Assembly: GCF_020907275.1 (NCBI RefSeq)
Contig: NZ_JAJJWI010000008.1
Location: 62,001 to 126,000, forward strand
Reading direction: 5' to 3'
DNA: 64,000 nucleotides
DNA from: Pontibacter silvestris
Lineage (GTDB): Bacteria; Bacteroidota; Bacteroidia; Cytophagales; Hymenobacteraceae
Part shown: one piece after another, positions 34,549 through 44,067 of the stretch
Layout: each line of letters opens with the position of its first letter
Position numbering within the stretch: the first letter of the stretch is position 1
The notes under the pieces: generated by a model
The model's input: only the letters and a program-made list of their open reading frames with translations
What the model was told of the DNA's origin: nothing
Databases searched by the model: none
Program-made: the position numbers and the translations under genes

Positions 34549-36018
34549 ATGAGTAAGGGGTTGCCTAAAAGAAGCGAAGACTACTCTCTGTGGTACAACG
34601 AATTGGTAAAAAAGGCTGGGTTAGCTGAAAATTCTGCTGTGCGTGGCTGTATGGTAATAAAACCATATGGTTATGCCATTTGGGAGAGAATGCAGCGTGT
34701 GTTAGATGATATGTTTAAAGCAACAGGGCATAGCAATGCTTATTTCCCGCTGTTTATACCAAAATCGTACCTGAGCCGTGAGGCAGACCACGTAGAAGGC
34801 TTTGCAAAAGAATGCGCAGTGGTAACTCACTATAGATTGAAAGCTACTGAAGATGGTGTTACAGTAGACCCTGATGCAAAACTGGAAGAAGAGCTTATTG
34901 TTCGCCCTACTTCTGAAACCATTATCTGGAGCACTTACAAGAGCTGGGTGCAGAGCTATCGCGACCTGCCGCTATTGGTTAACCAATGGGCTAACGTAGT
35001 TCGCTGGGAAATGCGTACGCGCCTGTTTCTGCGTACAGCAGAGTTCTTATGGCAGGAGGGCCACACAGCGCATGCCACAGCAGAAGAAGCCATTGCTGAA
35101 ACAAAGCAAATGATGGAGGTTTATGCCGAGTTTGCAGAAAAGTATATAGCACTACCTGTAGTACGAGGTGTTAAAACACCCAAGGAGCGTTTTGCCGGTG
35201 CTTTAGACACTTATTGCATCGAAGGCCTAATGCAGGACGGGAAGGCTTTACAAGCTGGTACTTCTCACTTTCTGGGGCAGAACTTTGCAAAAGCGTTTGA
35301 TGTGAAATTTGCCACAAAAGACGGTGGACTAGAATATGTGTGGGGCACCTCCTGGGGTGTAAGCACGCGTTTAATGGGTGCTTTAGTTATGGCTCACTCT
35401 GATGATGAAGGGTTAGTACTTCCTCCCAAGCTGGCTCCTATTCAGGTGGTAATTGTTCCTATCTACAAAGGCGAAGAGCAACTGGCACAGATCAGTGAAA
35501 AAGTACTGAAACTGAAGAAAGAACTGGAAGCAAAAGGCATTAGCGTGAAGTATGATAACCGAGATACGGAACGGCCTGGTTTTAAATTTGCAGAATGGGA
35601 GCTAAAAGGCGTGCCAGTACGCGTTGCCATCGGTAACCGGGACCTTGAAAATGGTACTGCCGAGGTTGCTCGCCGTGATACAAAAGAGAAAAGCACACAG
35701 CAGTTTGATAGCTTAACCGATTATATTCCTGCCTTGCTGGATGAAATCCAGGAAAATATTTATAGTAAAGCATTTAACTTTAGAGAAGAACATACCACTA
35801 AGGTTGATACTTACGAGGAGTTTAAGGAAGTTTTAGAAACCAAGGGAGGCTTTGTACTGGCTCACTGGGATGGCACTTCAGAAACAGAAGAGCGTATTAA
35901 AGAGGAAACAAAAGCAACCATACGCTGCATTGCGTTAGAGTCGCCGGAAGAAGATGGAGTAGACATGCTGACAGGCAAGCCAAGTAAGCAGCGCGTATAT
36001 TTTGCCAAAGCTTACTAA
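34549..36018 (+). CDS. proS: Proline-tRNA ligase (archaeal/eukaryal type)
   Basis: This 489-aa class II synthetase charges tRNA-Pro. It is the short form without the bacterial editing insertion (ProS type 3). Visible features are the N-terminal [37 protein letters not shown], motif 2 [26 protein letters not shown], motif 3 [29 protein letters not shown], and the anticodon-binding domain beginning [11 protein letters not shown]. The C-terminal domain ends in Tyr (RVYFAKAY), as usual for this type. The start is ATG at 34549, divergent from the lipoprotein gene across an AT-rich 198-bp gap. Confidence 0.97.
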   Translation: MSKGLPKRSEDYSLWYNELVKKAGLAENSAVRGCMVIKPYGYAIWERMQRVLDDMFKATGHSNAYFPLFIPKSYLSREADHVEGFAKECAVVTHYRLKATEDGVTVDPDAKLEEELIVRPTSETIIWSTYKSWVQSYRDLPLLVNQWANVVRWEMRTRLFLRTAEFLWQEGHTAHATAEEAIAETKQMMEVYAEFAEKYIALPVVRGVKTPKERFAGALDTYCIEGLMQDGKALQAGTSHFLGQNFAKAFDVKFATKDGGLEYVWGTSWGVSTRLMGALVMAHSDDEGLVLPPKLAPIQVVIVPIYKGEEQLAQISEKVLKLKKELEAKGISVKYDNRDTERPGFKFAEWELKGVPVRVAIGNRDLENGTAEVARRDTKEKSTQQFDSLTDYIPALLDEIQENIYSKAFNFREEHTTKVDTYEEFKEVLETKGGFVLAHWDGTSETEERIKEETKATIRCIALESPEEDGVDMLTGKPSKQRVYFAKAY

Positions 36019-36148
36019 GTTCTGTTAAAACTTGCCAGGAAATTGCCGTATCAACATGAGACCAATTGGGCAAAGTGAACAGTTTCAGCAGTTACATGCA
36101 TCCTGTAATTGTTCATAAACCTGTATTTAACTATACTAATCATTTAGT

Positions 36149-36184
36149 AAAGGCCATTTTCTGGAAGGGAAATGGCCTTTTTAT
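36149..36184 (+). terminator. proS terminator
   Basis: AAAGGCCATTT pairs with AAATGGCCTTT (36149-36184) and is followed by TTTATTTTT. It lies 130 bp after the proS stop. Confidence 0.75.
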
Positions 36185-36246
36185 TTTTAGGAACAGTATA
36201 TTAACATAGAAATCCATATATTTACCTAACAAGTTAAAAGCACTAC

Positions 36247-36720
36247 ATGCTACTCGACTGGATAACTGTTTTACTGCTCATTTGTGTTGGGCTAGGCCTT
36301 ATTATTGTGGAACTCATTTTTGTTCCGGGCACAACCCTTGTAGGCATATTAGGATTTTTATTAGCTGGCATCGGAATCTGGATAGGTTACGCAGCATTAG
36401 GCACTACGCTCGGCCATATTATTCTGGCAGGCACTGTGCTGGTCGCGGGTATTGCTTTTTTCTACAGTTTCCGGTCCGATGTCTGGACCCGGTTTGCTCT
36501 GAAAGACAGTAACCGGGGCCACGTAAACGAGGAACATCAGCATGACCTGGAAATTGGAGAGGTCGGGAAAACAGTCTCAGCCTTAAGACCCTCTGGTACA
36601 GCAATTTTTAAAGAGCGCCACCATGAAGTCCATACGCATGGAGAATTTGTTTCCCCCAATACCGCAGTTCGGATTATAAAACTACAACAAAATAAGATTA
36701 TAGTAGAAGAAGCTAGCTAA
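36247..36720 (+). CDS. NfeD-like membrane protein
   Basis: This 157-aa protein has three or four N-terminal membrane helices (residues 1-77) with the NfeD start [39 protein letters not shown] small OB-fold domain follows ([52 protein letters not shown]). This is the short NfeD form that pairs with flotillin-like proteins; the next gene, 11 bp downstream, is floA. Together they act in membrane microdomains. A run of His residues (EEHQHD and [11 protein letters not shown]) is somewhat unusual. Confidence 0.9.
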   Translation: MLLDWITVLLLICVGLGLIIVELIFVPGTTLVGILGFLLAGIGIWIGYAALGTTLGHIILAGTVLVAGIAFFYSFRSDVWTRFALKDSNRGHVNEEHQHDLEIGEVGKTVSALRPSGTAIFKERHHEVHTHGEFVSPNTAVRIIKLQQNKIIVEEAS

Positions 36721-36731
36721 CAGACTTACAT

Positions 36732-37718
36732 ATGGAAAATTTCTCTTTATTGTTTCTTATTGCGGGAGGCATTGTCCTCCTTATTATTTTTCTCTATTTT
36801 GTTCCAATCAGCCTTTGGGTTACAGCATTGTTCTCTGGTGTAAAAGTAGGGCTGGCTGAGCTGGTGTTTATGCGTATCCGCAAGGTGCCGCCGAGCCTGA
36901 TTGTTAACTCTATGATCAACGCCACTAAAGCAGGCATTGACCTGAGTACAACAGAGCTAGAAACACATTATCTGGCAGGCGGAAATGTTCCAATGGTCAT
37001 CAAGGCTCTGATATCTGCCGACAAAGCAAACATTCCGCTTTCTTTTAAGCAAGCCACCGCCATAGATCTAGCAGGCCGTAATGTGTTTGAGGCTGTAACT
37101 ACTTCTGTTAACCCCAAAGTAATTAACACGCCTAACGTAGCCGCCGTAGCACAGGATGGCATCCAACTGATAGCTAAAGCGCGTGTTACGGTTCGGGCCA
37201 ATATCAACCAGTTAGTAGGTGGTGCCGGCGAAGAAACCATACTTGCCCGAGTTGGTGAGGGTATTGTTACCTCTATCGGTTCTTCCATCTCCCATAAAAC
37301 GGTTCTGGAGAACCCTGACATGATTTCGAAGCTGGTGCTGCAGAAAGGCCTGGATGCCGGTACTGCCTATGAAATACTCTCCATAGATATTGCCGATATA
37401 GATGTGGGCGAAAACATTGGAGCAAAATTACAGATAGACCAGGCCGGAGCCGACTTAAGGGTTGCAGAAGCCAAGGCCGAAGAGCGCCGCGCCATGGCCG
37501 TGGCCGTAGAACAGGAAATGAAAGCCAAAGCCCAGGAAGCACGCGCCAACGTAATACAGGCAGAGGTAGAAATTCCGCAAGCCATTGCAGCTGCCTTCCG
37601 TAGCGGTAACCTTGGTATTATGGACTATTATAAAATGCAGAACATACAGTCTGACACCGATATGCGTAACTCTATTGCCAAGCCCGACCAGGGTGGCCAA
37701 AATAGGCCAAAGGAGTAG
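36732..37718 (+). CDS. floA: Flotillin-like protein FloA
   Basis: This 328-aa protein has one N-terminal membrane hairpin ([38 protein letters not shown]). An SPFH-type domain ([38 protein letters not shown]) and an Ala/Glu-rich coiled coil ([45 protein letters not shown]) follow. This matches FloA/YqfA from end to end. It organises functional membrane microdomains. It is 11 bp downstream of the NfeD gene in a two-gene operon that ends in a strong hairpin. Confidence 0.95.
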   Translation: MENFSLLFLIAGGIVLLIIFLYFVPISLWVTALFSGVKVGLAELVFMRIRKVPPSLIVNSMINATKAGIDLSTTELETHYLAGGNVPMVIKALISADKANIPLSFKQATAIDLAGRNVFEAVTTSVNPKVINTPNVAAVAQDGIQLIAKARVTVRANINQLVGGAGEETILARVGEGIVTSIGSSISHKTVLENPDMISKLVLQKGLDAGTAYEILSIDIADIDVGENIGAKLQIDQAGADLRVAEAKAEERRAMAVAVEQEMKAKAQEARANVIQAEVEIPQAIAAAFRSGNLGIMDYYKMQNIQSDTDMRNSIAKPDQGGQNRPKE

Positions 37719-37730
37719 ACGAGCTAATTG

Positions 37731-37780
37731 ACTAAAGAAAGGGGCCGCATCTTCATCAGTTGCGGCTCCTTTCTTTAGTT
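37731..37780 (+). terminator. nfeD-floA terminator
   Basis: A stem of about 19 bp (37731-37749 and 37761-37780) with a single mismatch ends in TTTCTTTAGTT. It lies just past the floA stop. Confidence 0.8.
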
Positions 37781-37923
37781 GGGATGTAGTAACACTGTTT
37801 AGCAGGGTTTACAAGATTAAGTAGAAGGAGTTATAAATTGCCTGATAAGCTACTTTATGTTAAGCAAGGGCAACGGTCAACGCATTATAGGATGCACATA
37901 GCGTGTCAACCTGGGGCGTGCCT

Positions 37924-38112
37924 TCAGCCATGTGTGGGAGGCGACTGGCTATCATCAAAACCCGCCTTTCTCATCACGTACTCAACAACCATTTCTGTCA
38001 GCAGCCTCAGTTCCTCTGTCTCAGGCGTGTACGGGTCGGCGTCCTTCAGCTGCTCTATGCGCTTAGCGACAAAATCATACTGCCACTGTGTCTTGATCGG
38101 CTTGTATTCCAT
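37924..38112 (-). CDS. HigA-like N-terminal domain protein, no HTH
   Basis: This 62-aa protein starts MEYKPIKTQWQYDFVAKRIEQL and continues KDADPYTPETEELRLLTEMVVEY. This closely follows the N-terminal segment of COG5499/HigA-type antitoxins (IKTxxxYxxxxxRIExLxDAxPxTPExxELxLLxxLVxxY). The helix-turn-helix that should follow is absent: the frame ends after MRKAGFDDSQSPPTHG, and I found no HTH remnant in the next 100 bp on this strand. No HigB toxin is adjacent. It may be a truncated relic or a short protein that uses only the dimerisation/toxin-binding part. Confidence 0.6.
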   Translation of the reverse strand: MEYKPIKTQWQYDFVAKRIEQLKDADPYTPETEELRLLTEMVVEYVMRKAGFDDSQSPPTHG

Positions 38113-38202
38113 TAGCTTTATTTTTTACCCCTATGTTTTACGGCTCGGCGGTCAGATAAACTGATTATGTAAACTGACAGCCGCAGTAAGGGTAGGTACT
38201 TG

Positions 38203-38589
38203 CTACAGAAACTTGGACAGCTTCTCTACAGTAAGGGGTTTCTCGATGCAACCAATCACCGGGTAATCCTTTGCCTTCACCATATCCAGGTAATGCGTAG
38301 AGCTGCTAAGCATTACAATCTTTATGGGGGCAGAACTTAAATCAGCGGACTTCTGGAGTTCCTCCAGAAACTCAAAGCCGTCCATGACCGGCATGTTGAT
38401 GTCCAGCAGGATCAATTCCGGGCATTGCTCACTCCTGCACACTTCCCGGACGATATCGAGTGCCTCCTGGCCATGGCTGGCCAGCAGCACCTCTGCTTCT
38501 AGCTGCGCTTGCCTGAATAGGCGTTGCGTTATAAAAGAGACGGCAGGGTCATCGTCTACTAGTAATATTCTTTTCGCTTTTGACTTCAC
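38203..38589 (-). CDS. Single-domain response regulator (CheY-like)
   Basis: This 128-aa receiver domain has no output domain. Acidic pocket residues are in LLVDDDPAV, the phosphoacceptor Asp is in PELILLDINMPVMDGFEFL, the Ser/Thr switch is in IVMLSSSTHYLDM and the Lys in GCIEKPLTVEKL. The best resemblance is to Rcp1-like stand-alone receivers. The only usable start is GTG at 38589. No kinase is adjacent, although an orphan kinase sits at 59680. A perfect 23-bp palindrome lies immediately upstream of the start (38597-38648). Confidence 0.9.
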   Translation of the reverse strand: MKSKAKRILLVDDDPAVSFITQRLFRQAQLEAEVLLASHGQEALDIVREVCRSEQCPELILLDINMPVMDGFEFLEELQKSADLSSAPIKIVMLSSSTHYLDMVKAKDYPVIGCIEKPLTVEKLSKFL

Positions 38590-38596
38590 TATGCTT

Positions 38597-38648
38597 ATTG
38601 TACATCTTCGCTGATTCCCTTGTACGGGAATCAGCGAAGATGTACAAT
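38597..38648. repeat. Perfect 23-bp inverted repeat, 6-nt loop
   Basis: Arms 38597-38619 and 38626-38648 are exactly complementary. The element begins 8 bp upstream of the response regulator GTG start, so it would lie in that gene's leader or promoter. There is no T-run on the minus side, so it is not a typical terminator for that strand. Confidence 0.75.
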
Positions 38649-38882
38649 TTATTTCCCTCCTGCGAAAGTACTAAAATCCCTACCCCCGATTCCAGCCCCT
38701 GGGGGCGGTTTTTTCCATAACCTATGTTATGTTAAAGAGAACTGACTTCTGATATAAGTTCAATTTAGTTGCAATGATGAAGGAAAAGCAACTCGTGTAG
38801 TCTCGAATAGTGATTTCGACGAAGTTCTGCACTTGCCTTTACTCAGTGTAAGGTAACATGCAAAAAAACAGTTATAAAACAC

Positions 38883-38919
38883 AAGTACCTGCCCCTTAGA
38901 TAATAAAGAGCAGGCACTT
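38883..38919 (-). terminator. Terminator of the lipoprotein gene at 38948
   Basis: AAGTACCTGC (38883-38892) pairs with GCAGGCACTT (38910-38919) with one mismatch. A T-rich run follows on the minus strand. Confidence 0.65.
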
Positions 38920-38947
38920 ATATTTTACTTCCTTTATGTGTGACAGC

Positions 38948-39790
38948 TTATGCAGATGGGCTAAGCGTAATAGTTCGCTCAACTGTATTGTAAGGACCAG
39001 GAATTACGTTTCCACTGTTATCAACTAGTTCTAACTTAATGGTATTCTCTCCCATCGGAAGCCCTTCGATAATATACGGCAACCATCTGTCTAAGGTAAA
39101 TTCAGTACCGTTGATAGTCGCGCGTACTTTGTTTCCTGTAGTTGACAAATCCGTATTCACCAGATAGAAGTCCAGCATGATGCGCTCTGTATCAGCACCT
39201 TTATACTCCCCTTTAGGGCGGCTGTAGAACATGTGAGGTGCTTCTGTATCAAACTCCACACGCTCCTGCGGCTTACCAACTGTTACTACACGAAGGTCAT
39301 AAGCACCCTGGTGCTTCAGGCTTTCGTGGTAAGAGCGGGAAAGGAACGACAGTATAACATGATCTCCTTCCGGAATCTCTTTTGAGAAAGTAGTCTCGTA
39401 ATGCGCTGTGTATGGCTGGTTATCCACAATGTTATGAATATGCTGCCCTTCCTGTGAGTTAGCCATATGCTCTGCATGAGAAGACTCTGTCATTCTTGTC
39501 AGTTGGTAATTTGTCAGTTCATACACAAACTCTACATCTCCCGGCTCCACCATGCCTCCTGCAGGAGGAGTGTTCAGGCGCAGTTGTGCCTCTGGAAATG
39601 GAGGAGAATCATTGAAAGCATATACTCTAAGGCCGTCTTTGGTCATAATAGCACCTTCCGGTGTCGGGCCTGCATTCGTAGCCTCTGTAGCCGGCGTTTC
39701 ATTTTCGGCTTCCTGGGTTTGCTTAGCGGTATCGCAGGCTGTAAAACCAAGCGTTAAAGCCGAAGCCAATAGCAAATATGTTTTTTTCAT
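38948..39790 (-). CDS. Lipoprotein of unknown function
   Basis: This 280-aa protein has a lipoprotein signal (lipobox LGFTAC) and a Glu/Thr/Ala-rich linker (residues 25-45). The main part has two beta-sandwich-like halves: DGLRVYAFNDSPPFPEAQLRLNTPPAGG through SKEIPEGDHVILSFLSRSYHESLK, and RIMLDFYLVNTDLSTTGNKVRATINGTEFTLDRWLPYIIEGLPMGENTIKLELVD. The second half reads like an Ig-like or carbohydrate-binding-like fold. A His-rich stretch (SSHAEHMANSQEGQHIHN) might bind metal. I do not recognise a named family. It stands alone, divergent from the 2-oxoglutarate oxygenase. Confidence 0.75.
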   Translation of the reverse strand: MKKTYLLLASALTLGFTACDTAKQTQEAENETPATEATNAGPTPEGAIMTKDGLRVYAFNDSPPFPEAQLRLNTPPAGGMVEPGDVEFVYELTNYQLTRMTESSHAEHMANSQEGQHIHNIVDNQPYTAHYETTFSKEIPEGDHVILSFLSRSYHESLKHQGAYDLRVVTVGKPQERVEFDTEAPHMFYSRPKGEYKGADTERIMLDFYLVNTDLSTTGNKVRATINGTEFTLDRWLPYIIEGLPMGENTIKLELVDNSGNVIPGPYNTVERTITLSPSA

Positions 39791-39892
39791 CTATGTGATA
39801 TTTGGTTAGCGATAGGGCTAAGTTAGCAATTTTATTTTTTTGTATATTGCGGACTACGTGAACAACACAAAAAAGTATACAGCTATTACTAT

Positions 39893-40864
39893 ATGAGCGA
39901 AATTTTGTTTGATGAAGTTCCATCCCTTGATCTGGCTGATTTTACATCAGGAGACGCAGAGAGAAGAGCTAAATTTGTGAAGCAGCTAGGCGATGCTTAC
40001 CAAAACATCGGTTTTATTGCCCTACGTAACCACGGCCTCAGCGATGAGTTAACGGAAAAGCTATATGCTGCCACTCAGGCTTTTTTTGCTCTGCCTGACG
40101 AGGTAAAGCAAAACTACGAAGTAACTGAACTGGCCGGCCAGCGTGGCTATGTTAGCAAAGGAAGAGAGAAAGCAAAAGGCTTTAACACTGGCGACCTGAA
40201 AGAATTCTACCATGTTGGGCAGGAGGTAACAGACAATGATCCTATCAAAGAACAATACCCGGACAATATCTGGCCTGCCGAAGTACCAGACTTCAAAGCA
40301 GTAACATTAGAGGCTTACCAAAAGCTGGAGGCAGCTGGTAAGCAGGTATTAAAGGCCCTGGCAATACTTTTAGAGCTACCAGAAGATTATTTTGATGCGA
40401 AAGTACACAATGGCAACAGTATTCTGCGTGCTATCCACTACTTCCCTATCGAGAACCCGGATGCCGTACCGGCTGGGGCTGTACGCGCCGCTGAACATGG
40501 AGATATCAATTTAATTACGCTGCTGATGGGAGCTAGTGCAGACGGCTTGCAGGTACTGCGCCGCGATGGCAAATGGATTCCGATTACAGCCCTGCCGGAG
40601 CAGGTTGTAGTAAACGTGGGCGATATGCTGGCCCGCTTAACGAACAACAAACTGAAATCAACTATCCACCGTGTGGTAAACCCACCTCGTGAACTAATGC
40701 ACACTTCCCGTTTCTCCATTCCGTTCTTTATGCACCCACGTTCTGAAATGGACCTGACCTGCCTGGAGAACTGCATTGATGAGCAGAACCCTAAAGCTTA
40801 CCCTGATGCCACAGCAGGAGAATACCTGAACGAGCGCCTCGTTGAGCTTGGGCTGAAAAAGTAA
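39893..40864 (+). CDS. Isopenicillin N synthase-like 2OG-Fe(II) oxygenase
   Basis: This 323-aa protein has the N-terminal DIOX_N module (IPSLDL-like start VPSLDLADFTSGDAERRAKFVKQLGDAYQNIGFIALRNHGL) and the C-terminal jelly-roll. Iron ligands are His202 and Asp204 (AEHGDINLITLL) and His259 (STIHRVVNPP). The co-substrate site is Arg273-F-Ser275 (SRFSIPFFMHP). It belongs to the IPNS-like dioxygenase family; in bacteria the substrate is rarely known, and no beta-lactam or alkaloid gene is nearby. It is monocistronic, ended by a perfect palindromic terminator. Confidence 0.9.
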   Translation: MSEILFDEVPSLDLADFTSGDAERRAKFVKQLGDAYQNIGFIALRNHGLSDELTEKLYAATQAFFALPDEVKQNYEVTELAGQRGYVSKGREKAKGFNTGDLKEFYHVGQEVTDNDPIKEQYPDNIWPAEVPDFKAVTLEAYQKLEAAGKQVLKALAILLELPEDYFDAKVHNGNSILRAIHYFPIENPDAVPAGAVRAAEHGDINLITLLMGASADGLQVLRRDGKWIPITALPEQVVVNVGDMLARLTNNKLKSTIHRVVNPPRELMHTSRFSIPFFMHPRSEMDLTCLENCIDEQNPKAYPDATAGEYLNERLVELGLKK

Positions 40865-40881
40865 TTTACAAACCTTTTCTT

Positions 40882-40916
40882 AAAGCGAGGCAGCTCATGA
40901 GCTGCCTCGCTTTTTT
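40882..40916 (+). terminator. Terminator of the 2OG oxygenase gene
   Basis: A self-complementary 32-bp stretch (40882-40913) built on GCGAGGCAGCTC is followed by T's. It lies 18 bp after the stop. Confidence 0.9.
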
Positions 40917-40927
40917 CGATCTACGGC

Positions 40928-42097
40928 ATGAGTCTGCGCTACTACATCTTCCTGAAAGACGTTCTGATGCTGGCCCTCACAGCTTTTGGTGGTCCGCAGG
41001 CACATATGGCCATGATGCTTACCTTACTGGTTGATAAGCGCCGTTATATAACAGAGCAGGAGCTTATTGAATTGAATGCCCTCTGCCAGATTTTGCCTGG
41101 CCCTACCTCTACACAAACCATAACTGCGATAGGTTTTAAAATCGGGGGGCCTAATCTTGCTTATCTCACACTGCTTGTGTGGTTACTGCCTGCTTCCGTT
41201 ATCATGACAGTAGCCGCCCTGATAATTTCCTACTTACAGGAACATAATATATCCCTCAGCTTTTTAAGGTTTATACAGCCTATGGCAGTTGGCTTCGTGG
41301 CTTATGCAGCTTATATGATCGGGGCCAAAGTAATCCATACAAAAACAGCCACGGCCCTGATGGTAGCTTCGGCAATAGTCTCTTACTTTTTCAATTCTCC
41401 CTGGATGTTTCCTGTTTTGCTGATAGCTGGCGGAGCTGTTACAGCTGTCCGGTTCAGGCTACACCCGCGCGAGGAGAACAAGCAGCTGCGCATACAGTGG
41501 GCAAACTTTGTACTTTATGTGGCAGTGCTTATAGTTGCTGCAGCAATAGGTGGTATTACGCACAGCCTGCCTGTAAGGCTTTTTGAAAACTTTTACCGTA
41601 ACGGCAGCCTTATTTTCGGAGGCGGGCAGGTGCTTATCCCTCTTCTGTACACAGAGTTCGTGGACTTTAAGCACTACCTTACCGGAGAAGAGTTTTTGTC
41701 TGGCTATGCCATTGTACAGGCGCTTCCCGGTCCTGTATTTTCTTTTTGCTCCTACATTGGCACTCTCTCTATTCGTGATGCTGGTGTATCAGGGCAGATA
41801 CTTGGTTCTTTGATGGCTACAGCAGGCATCTTTTTGCCCGGTACTTTCTTTATTTTCTTTGTTATCCGGTTTTGGGATGAACTGAAAAAGTACCGTGTCG
41901 TGCGCGCTTCCCTGGAAGGCATAAGCGCTGTCAGCACGGGCATGGTGGTAGCAGCTGCCATCCTTCTTTTTCATCAGTTAGAATCCAGTGCCCTAAATAT
42001 TGGCTTTGTGCTGGCTACTTTTTGCCTGCTGATGTTTACCCGTGTTCCAGCTCCTGTGTTAATCCTGACTGGTCTGCTACTTGGGTTTATTCTCTAA
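40928..42097 (+). CDS. chrA: Chromate transporter, ChrA family
   Basis: This 389-aa membrane protein is the long bidomain form (two PF02417 halves). The first half has LKDVLMLALTAFGGPQAHMAMM and NALCQILPGPTSTQTITAIGFKIGGPNLAY. The second has RNGSLIFGGGQVLIPLLYTEFVD and GYAIVQALPGPVFSFCSYIGTL. The duplicated GGxxxH/GGGQVL and QxLPGP motifs define the family. It effluxes chromate, or transports a related oxyanion. There is no chromate-resistance regulator nearby. It begins 63 bp after the oxygenase gene and past that gene's terminator. Confidence 0.93.
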   Translation: MSLRYYIFLKDVLMLALTAFGGPQAHMAMMLTLLVDKRRYITEQELIELNALCQILPGPTSTQTITAIGFKIGGPNLAYLTLLVWLLPASVIMTVAALIISYLQEHNISLSFLRFIQPMAVGFVAYAAYMIGAKVIHTKTATALMVASAIVSYFFNSPWMFPVLLIAGGAVTAVRFRLHPREENKQLRIQWANFVLYVAVLIVAAAIGGITHSLPVRLFENFYRNGSLIFGGGQVLIPLLYTEFVDFKHYLTGEEFLSGYAIVQALPGPVFSFCSYIGTLSIRDAGVSGQILGSLMATAGIFLPGTFFIFFVIRFWDELKKYRVVRASLEGISAVSTGMVVAAAILLFHQLESSALNIGFVLATFCLLMFTRVPAPVLILTGLLLGFIL

Positions 42098-42114
42098 ACA
42101 GATATCCTTAAAAC

Positions 42115-42151
42115 AAAAAAACCAACTACAAACTCGTTGTAGCCGGTTTTT
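42115..42151. terminator. Bidirectional terminator, chrA and sugar operon
   Basis: An A-run, ACCAACTACAA, a short loop, TTGTAGCCGGT and a T-run form a stem with one mismatch between the convergent chrA and rfbA 3' ends. Confidence 0.75.
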
Positions 42152-42171
42152 AAGAAACAGCAAAAATAAAC

Positions 42172-43032
42172 TTACTTTAATATATTTAACAGGTAGTCAC
42201 CGTACCCGCTTTTGCGTAGTGGTTCAGCTACCCGCTGCAGTTGCGCTTTATCAATATAGCCCATACGATAAGCCACTTCTTCTATACAACCAATTTTAAG
42301 CCCCTGGCGCTCCTCTATTACCTGCACAAACGTAGCAGCCTGCATCAGCGACACGATAGTACCTGTATCGAGCCAGGCAGTACCCCTATCCAGAATACCT
42401 ACTTTCAGTTTGCCCTGGCGCAGGTACTCTTTGTTTACATCCGTAATTTCATATTCGCCACGGGCACTTGGCTTAAGCTGTTTAGAGATTTCCACCACAT
42501 CATTGTCATAGAAATATAAACCTGGTACTGCAAAGCTGGACTTTGGCTGCTTTGGCTTCTCTTCAATAGACAGCACATTTTTATCATCATCAAACTCTAC
42601 CACGCCATATCGCTCCGGGTCTTGCACGTGATAAGCATACACCACACCACCATCAGGGTCATTGTTTGCCTGCAACAGCTTACTCATGCCAGAACCGTAA
42701 AATATATTATCGCCAAGTACAAGCGCAACTTTATCTCCATCAATAAACTTCTCCCCGATAACAAAAGCCTGTGCAAGCCCATTTGGCTCTTCCTGTACCG
42801 CATAGCTGAAATTACAGCCAATCCGGCTGCCATCGCCTAACAGGCGCTCAAACATCGGCAAGTCGTGCGGAGTAGAGATAATCAGTATATCCCGTATACC
42901 AGCCAGCATCAGCGTGGACAACGGGTAATATATCATGGGTTTATCATAAACAGGCATCAACTGTTTGCTGACAGCCAATGTAAGCGGATGTAAACGGGTT
43001 CCGGAGCCTCCGGCAAGAATGATTCCTTTCAT
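42172..43032 (-). CDS. rfbA: Glucose-1-phosphate thymidylyltransferase
   Basis: This protein is about 286 aa and makes dTDP-glucose from dTTP and glucose-1-phosphate. The nucleotide-binding start [18 protein letters not shown], then [36 protein letters not shown] and [11 protein letters not shown], are diagnostic of RmlA. The frame is open to 43101, but the Met at 43032 is the conserved start. It is the last gene of the five-gene nucleotide-sugar operon, 4 bp after the epimerase gene. Its product feeds RfbB two genes upstream. rmlC and rmlD are not in the cluster. Confidence 0.97.
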   Translation of the reverse strand: MKGIILAGGSGTRLHPLTLAVSKQLMPVYDKPMIYYPLSTLMLAGIRDILIISTPHDLPMFERLLGDGSRIGCNFSYAVQEEPNGLAQAFVIGEKFIDGDKVALVLGDNIFYGSGMSKLLQANNDPDGGVVYAYHVQDPERYGVVEFDDDKNVLSIEEKPKQPKSSFAVPGLYFYDNDVVEISKQLKPSARGEYEITDVNKEYLRQGKLKVGILDRGTAWLDTGTIVSLMQAATFVQVIEERQGLKIGCIEEVAYRMGYIDKAQLQRVAEPLRKSGYGDYLLNILK

Positions 43033-43036
43033 ATGA

Positions 43037-44041
43037 TTAGTTTTCGTAAATAAACTGTTGGTTATCGTTAAACCACTTAAATGTTTTTTGCAGCCCCTCA
43101 CGTACAGCTACTTCTGGCTTATAGCCTAGCAGGTACTTGGCCCTAGAGATATCTGCCCAGCTATCTTTAATATCGCCTACACGCTCCGGGCCATGTACTG
43201 GTTCTAGTGTTACTCCTGTTGCTGTTTTTAACATATTTAACACTTCCAGCAACGATGTTCGGTCGCCTGCTCCAATGTTATAAACCTTGTTAACAGCCTC
43301 AGGATTTTCCACCAGTGCTGCCTTGATATTTGCCTGGACACAGTTCTCTACAAAAGTAAAGTCACGGGTTTGAGTGCCATCGCCATTAATTACAGGCGAA
43401 TGGCTCTGTAACTGTGCATCTATCAGTAGTGGAATAACAGCGGCATATGCACCTCTGATGTCTTGTTTTGGGCCAAACACATTAAAATATCGCAAGCCTA
43501 TGGTTTCTATGCCATAAGTCGCAGCAAACACCTCTGCATAAAGCTCGTTCACATACTTTGTAACAGCATAAGGAGAAAGCGGTCTGCCTACACGTTCCTC
43601 TACTTTGGGCAGCTCTTTGCTATCGCCATAAACCGAAGAGGATGTTGCATATACAAAGCGCTTCACTCCGCTTTCCTTGGCAGCTACGATCATATTAACA
43701 AAACCATCTACATTAACACTGTTGATTTCAGCCGGCTCTTTTATGCTTCTTGGCACTGACCCTAAAGCGGCCTGATGCAATATGATATCTATGTTTTCAC
43801 AGGCAGCCATGCATACCGCCGCATCACGAATATCCCCTTCTACTAATTCAAAAGCAGCATTAGACTTGAACTCTACAATATTTTTAAGGTAGCCACTAGA
43901 GAAATTATCCAGTACCCGGACTTTGCCAGCTTTGTATTTTAGCAGATACTCCACCAGATTAGAGCCGATAAAGCCGCCGCCGCCTGTCACCAAAAAAGAC
44001 AGGTGTGCCAGCGGCTTCTCATGATAGGGCTTATCGTACAA
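43037..44041 (-). CDS. wbpP: UDP-GlcNAc/GlcNAcA C4-epimerase (WbpP/TviC-type SDR)
   Basis: This 334-aa extended SDR has [15 protein letters not shown] (NAD+ site), [18 protein letters not shown], the catalytic [17 protein letters not shown] (YxxxK) and [21 protein letters not shown]. The [11 protein letters not shown] segment is typical of WbpP/TviC, the epimerases for N-acetylated UDP-hexoses. The start is TTG at 44041: an in-frame stop lies 12 bp upstream and no nearby Met exists. With the TviB-like dehydrogenase four genes upstream it would produce UDP-GalNAcA. This is the fourth gene of the operon. Confidence 0.9.
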   Translation of the reverse strand: MYDKPYHEKPLAHLSFLVTGGGGFIGSNLVEYLLKYKAGKVRVLDNFSSGYLKNIVEFKSNAAFELVEGDIRDAAVCMAACENIDIILHQAALGSVPRSIKEPAEINSVNVDGFVNMIVAAKESGVKRFVYATSSSVYGDSKELPKVEERVGRPLSPYAVTKYVNELYAEVFAATYGIETIGLRYFNVFGPKQDIRGAYAAVIPLLIDAQLQSHSPVINGDGTQTRDFTFVENCVQANIKAALVENPEAVNKVYNIGAGDRTSLLEVLNMLKTATGVTLEPVHGPERVGDIKDSWADISRAKYLLGYKPEVAVREGLQKTFKWFNDNQQFIYEN

Positions 44042-44067
44042 ATTCTGATCTTAATCTTTAGTAATAG

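Larger units (their letters stand above)
38590..38947. other. 358-bp intergenic region with two hairpins
   Basis: The region holds the 23-bp palindrome (38597-38648), the lipoprotein terminator (38883-38919), and between them a C/G-run stretch near 38684-38708 followed by T's. No gene is visible. Confidence 0.6.

Noticed and set aside
38684-38710. CCCCC...GGGGG stretch followed by T's, terminator-like on the plus strand
   Set aside because: The arms are short and interrupted, and no plus-strand gene ends nearby.
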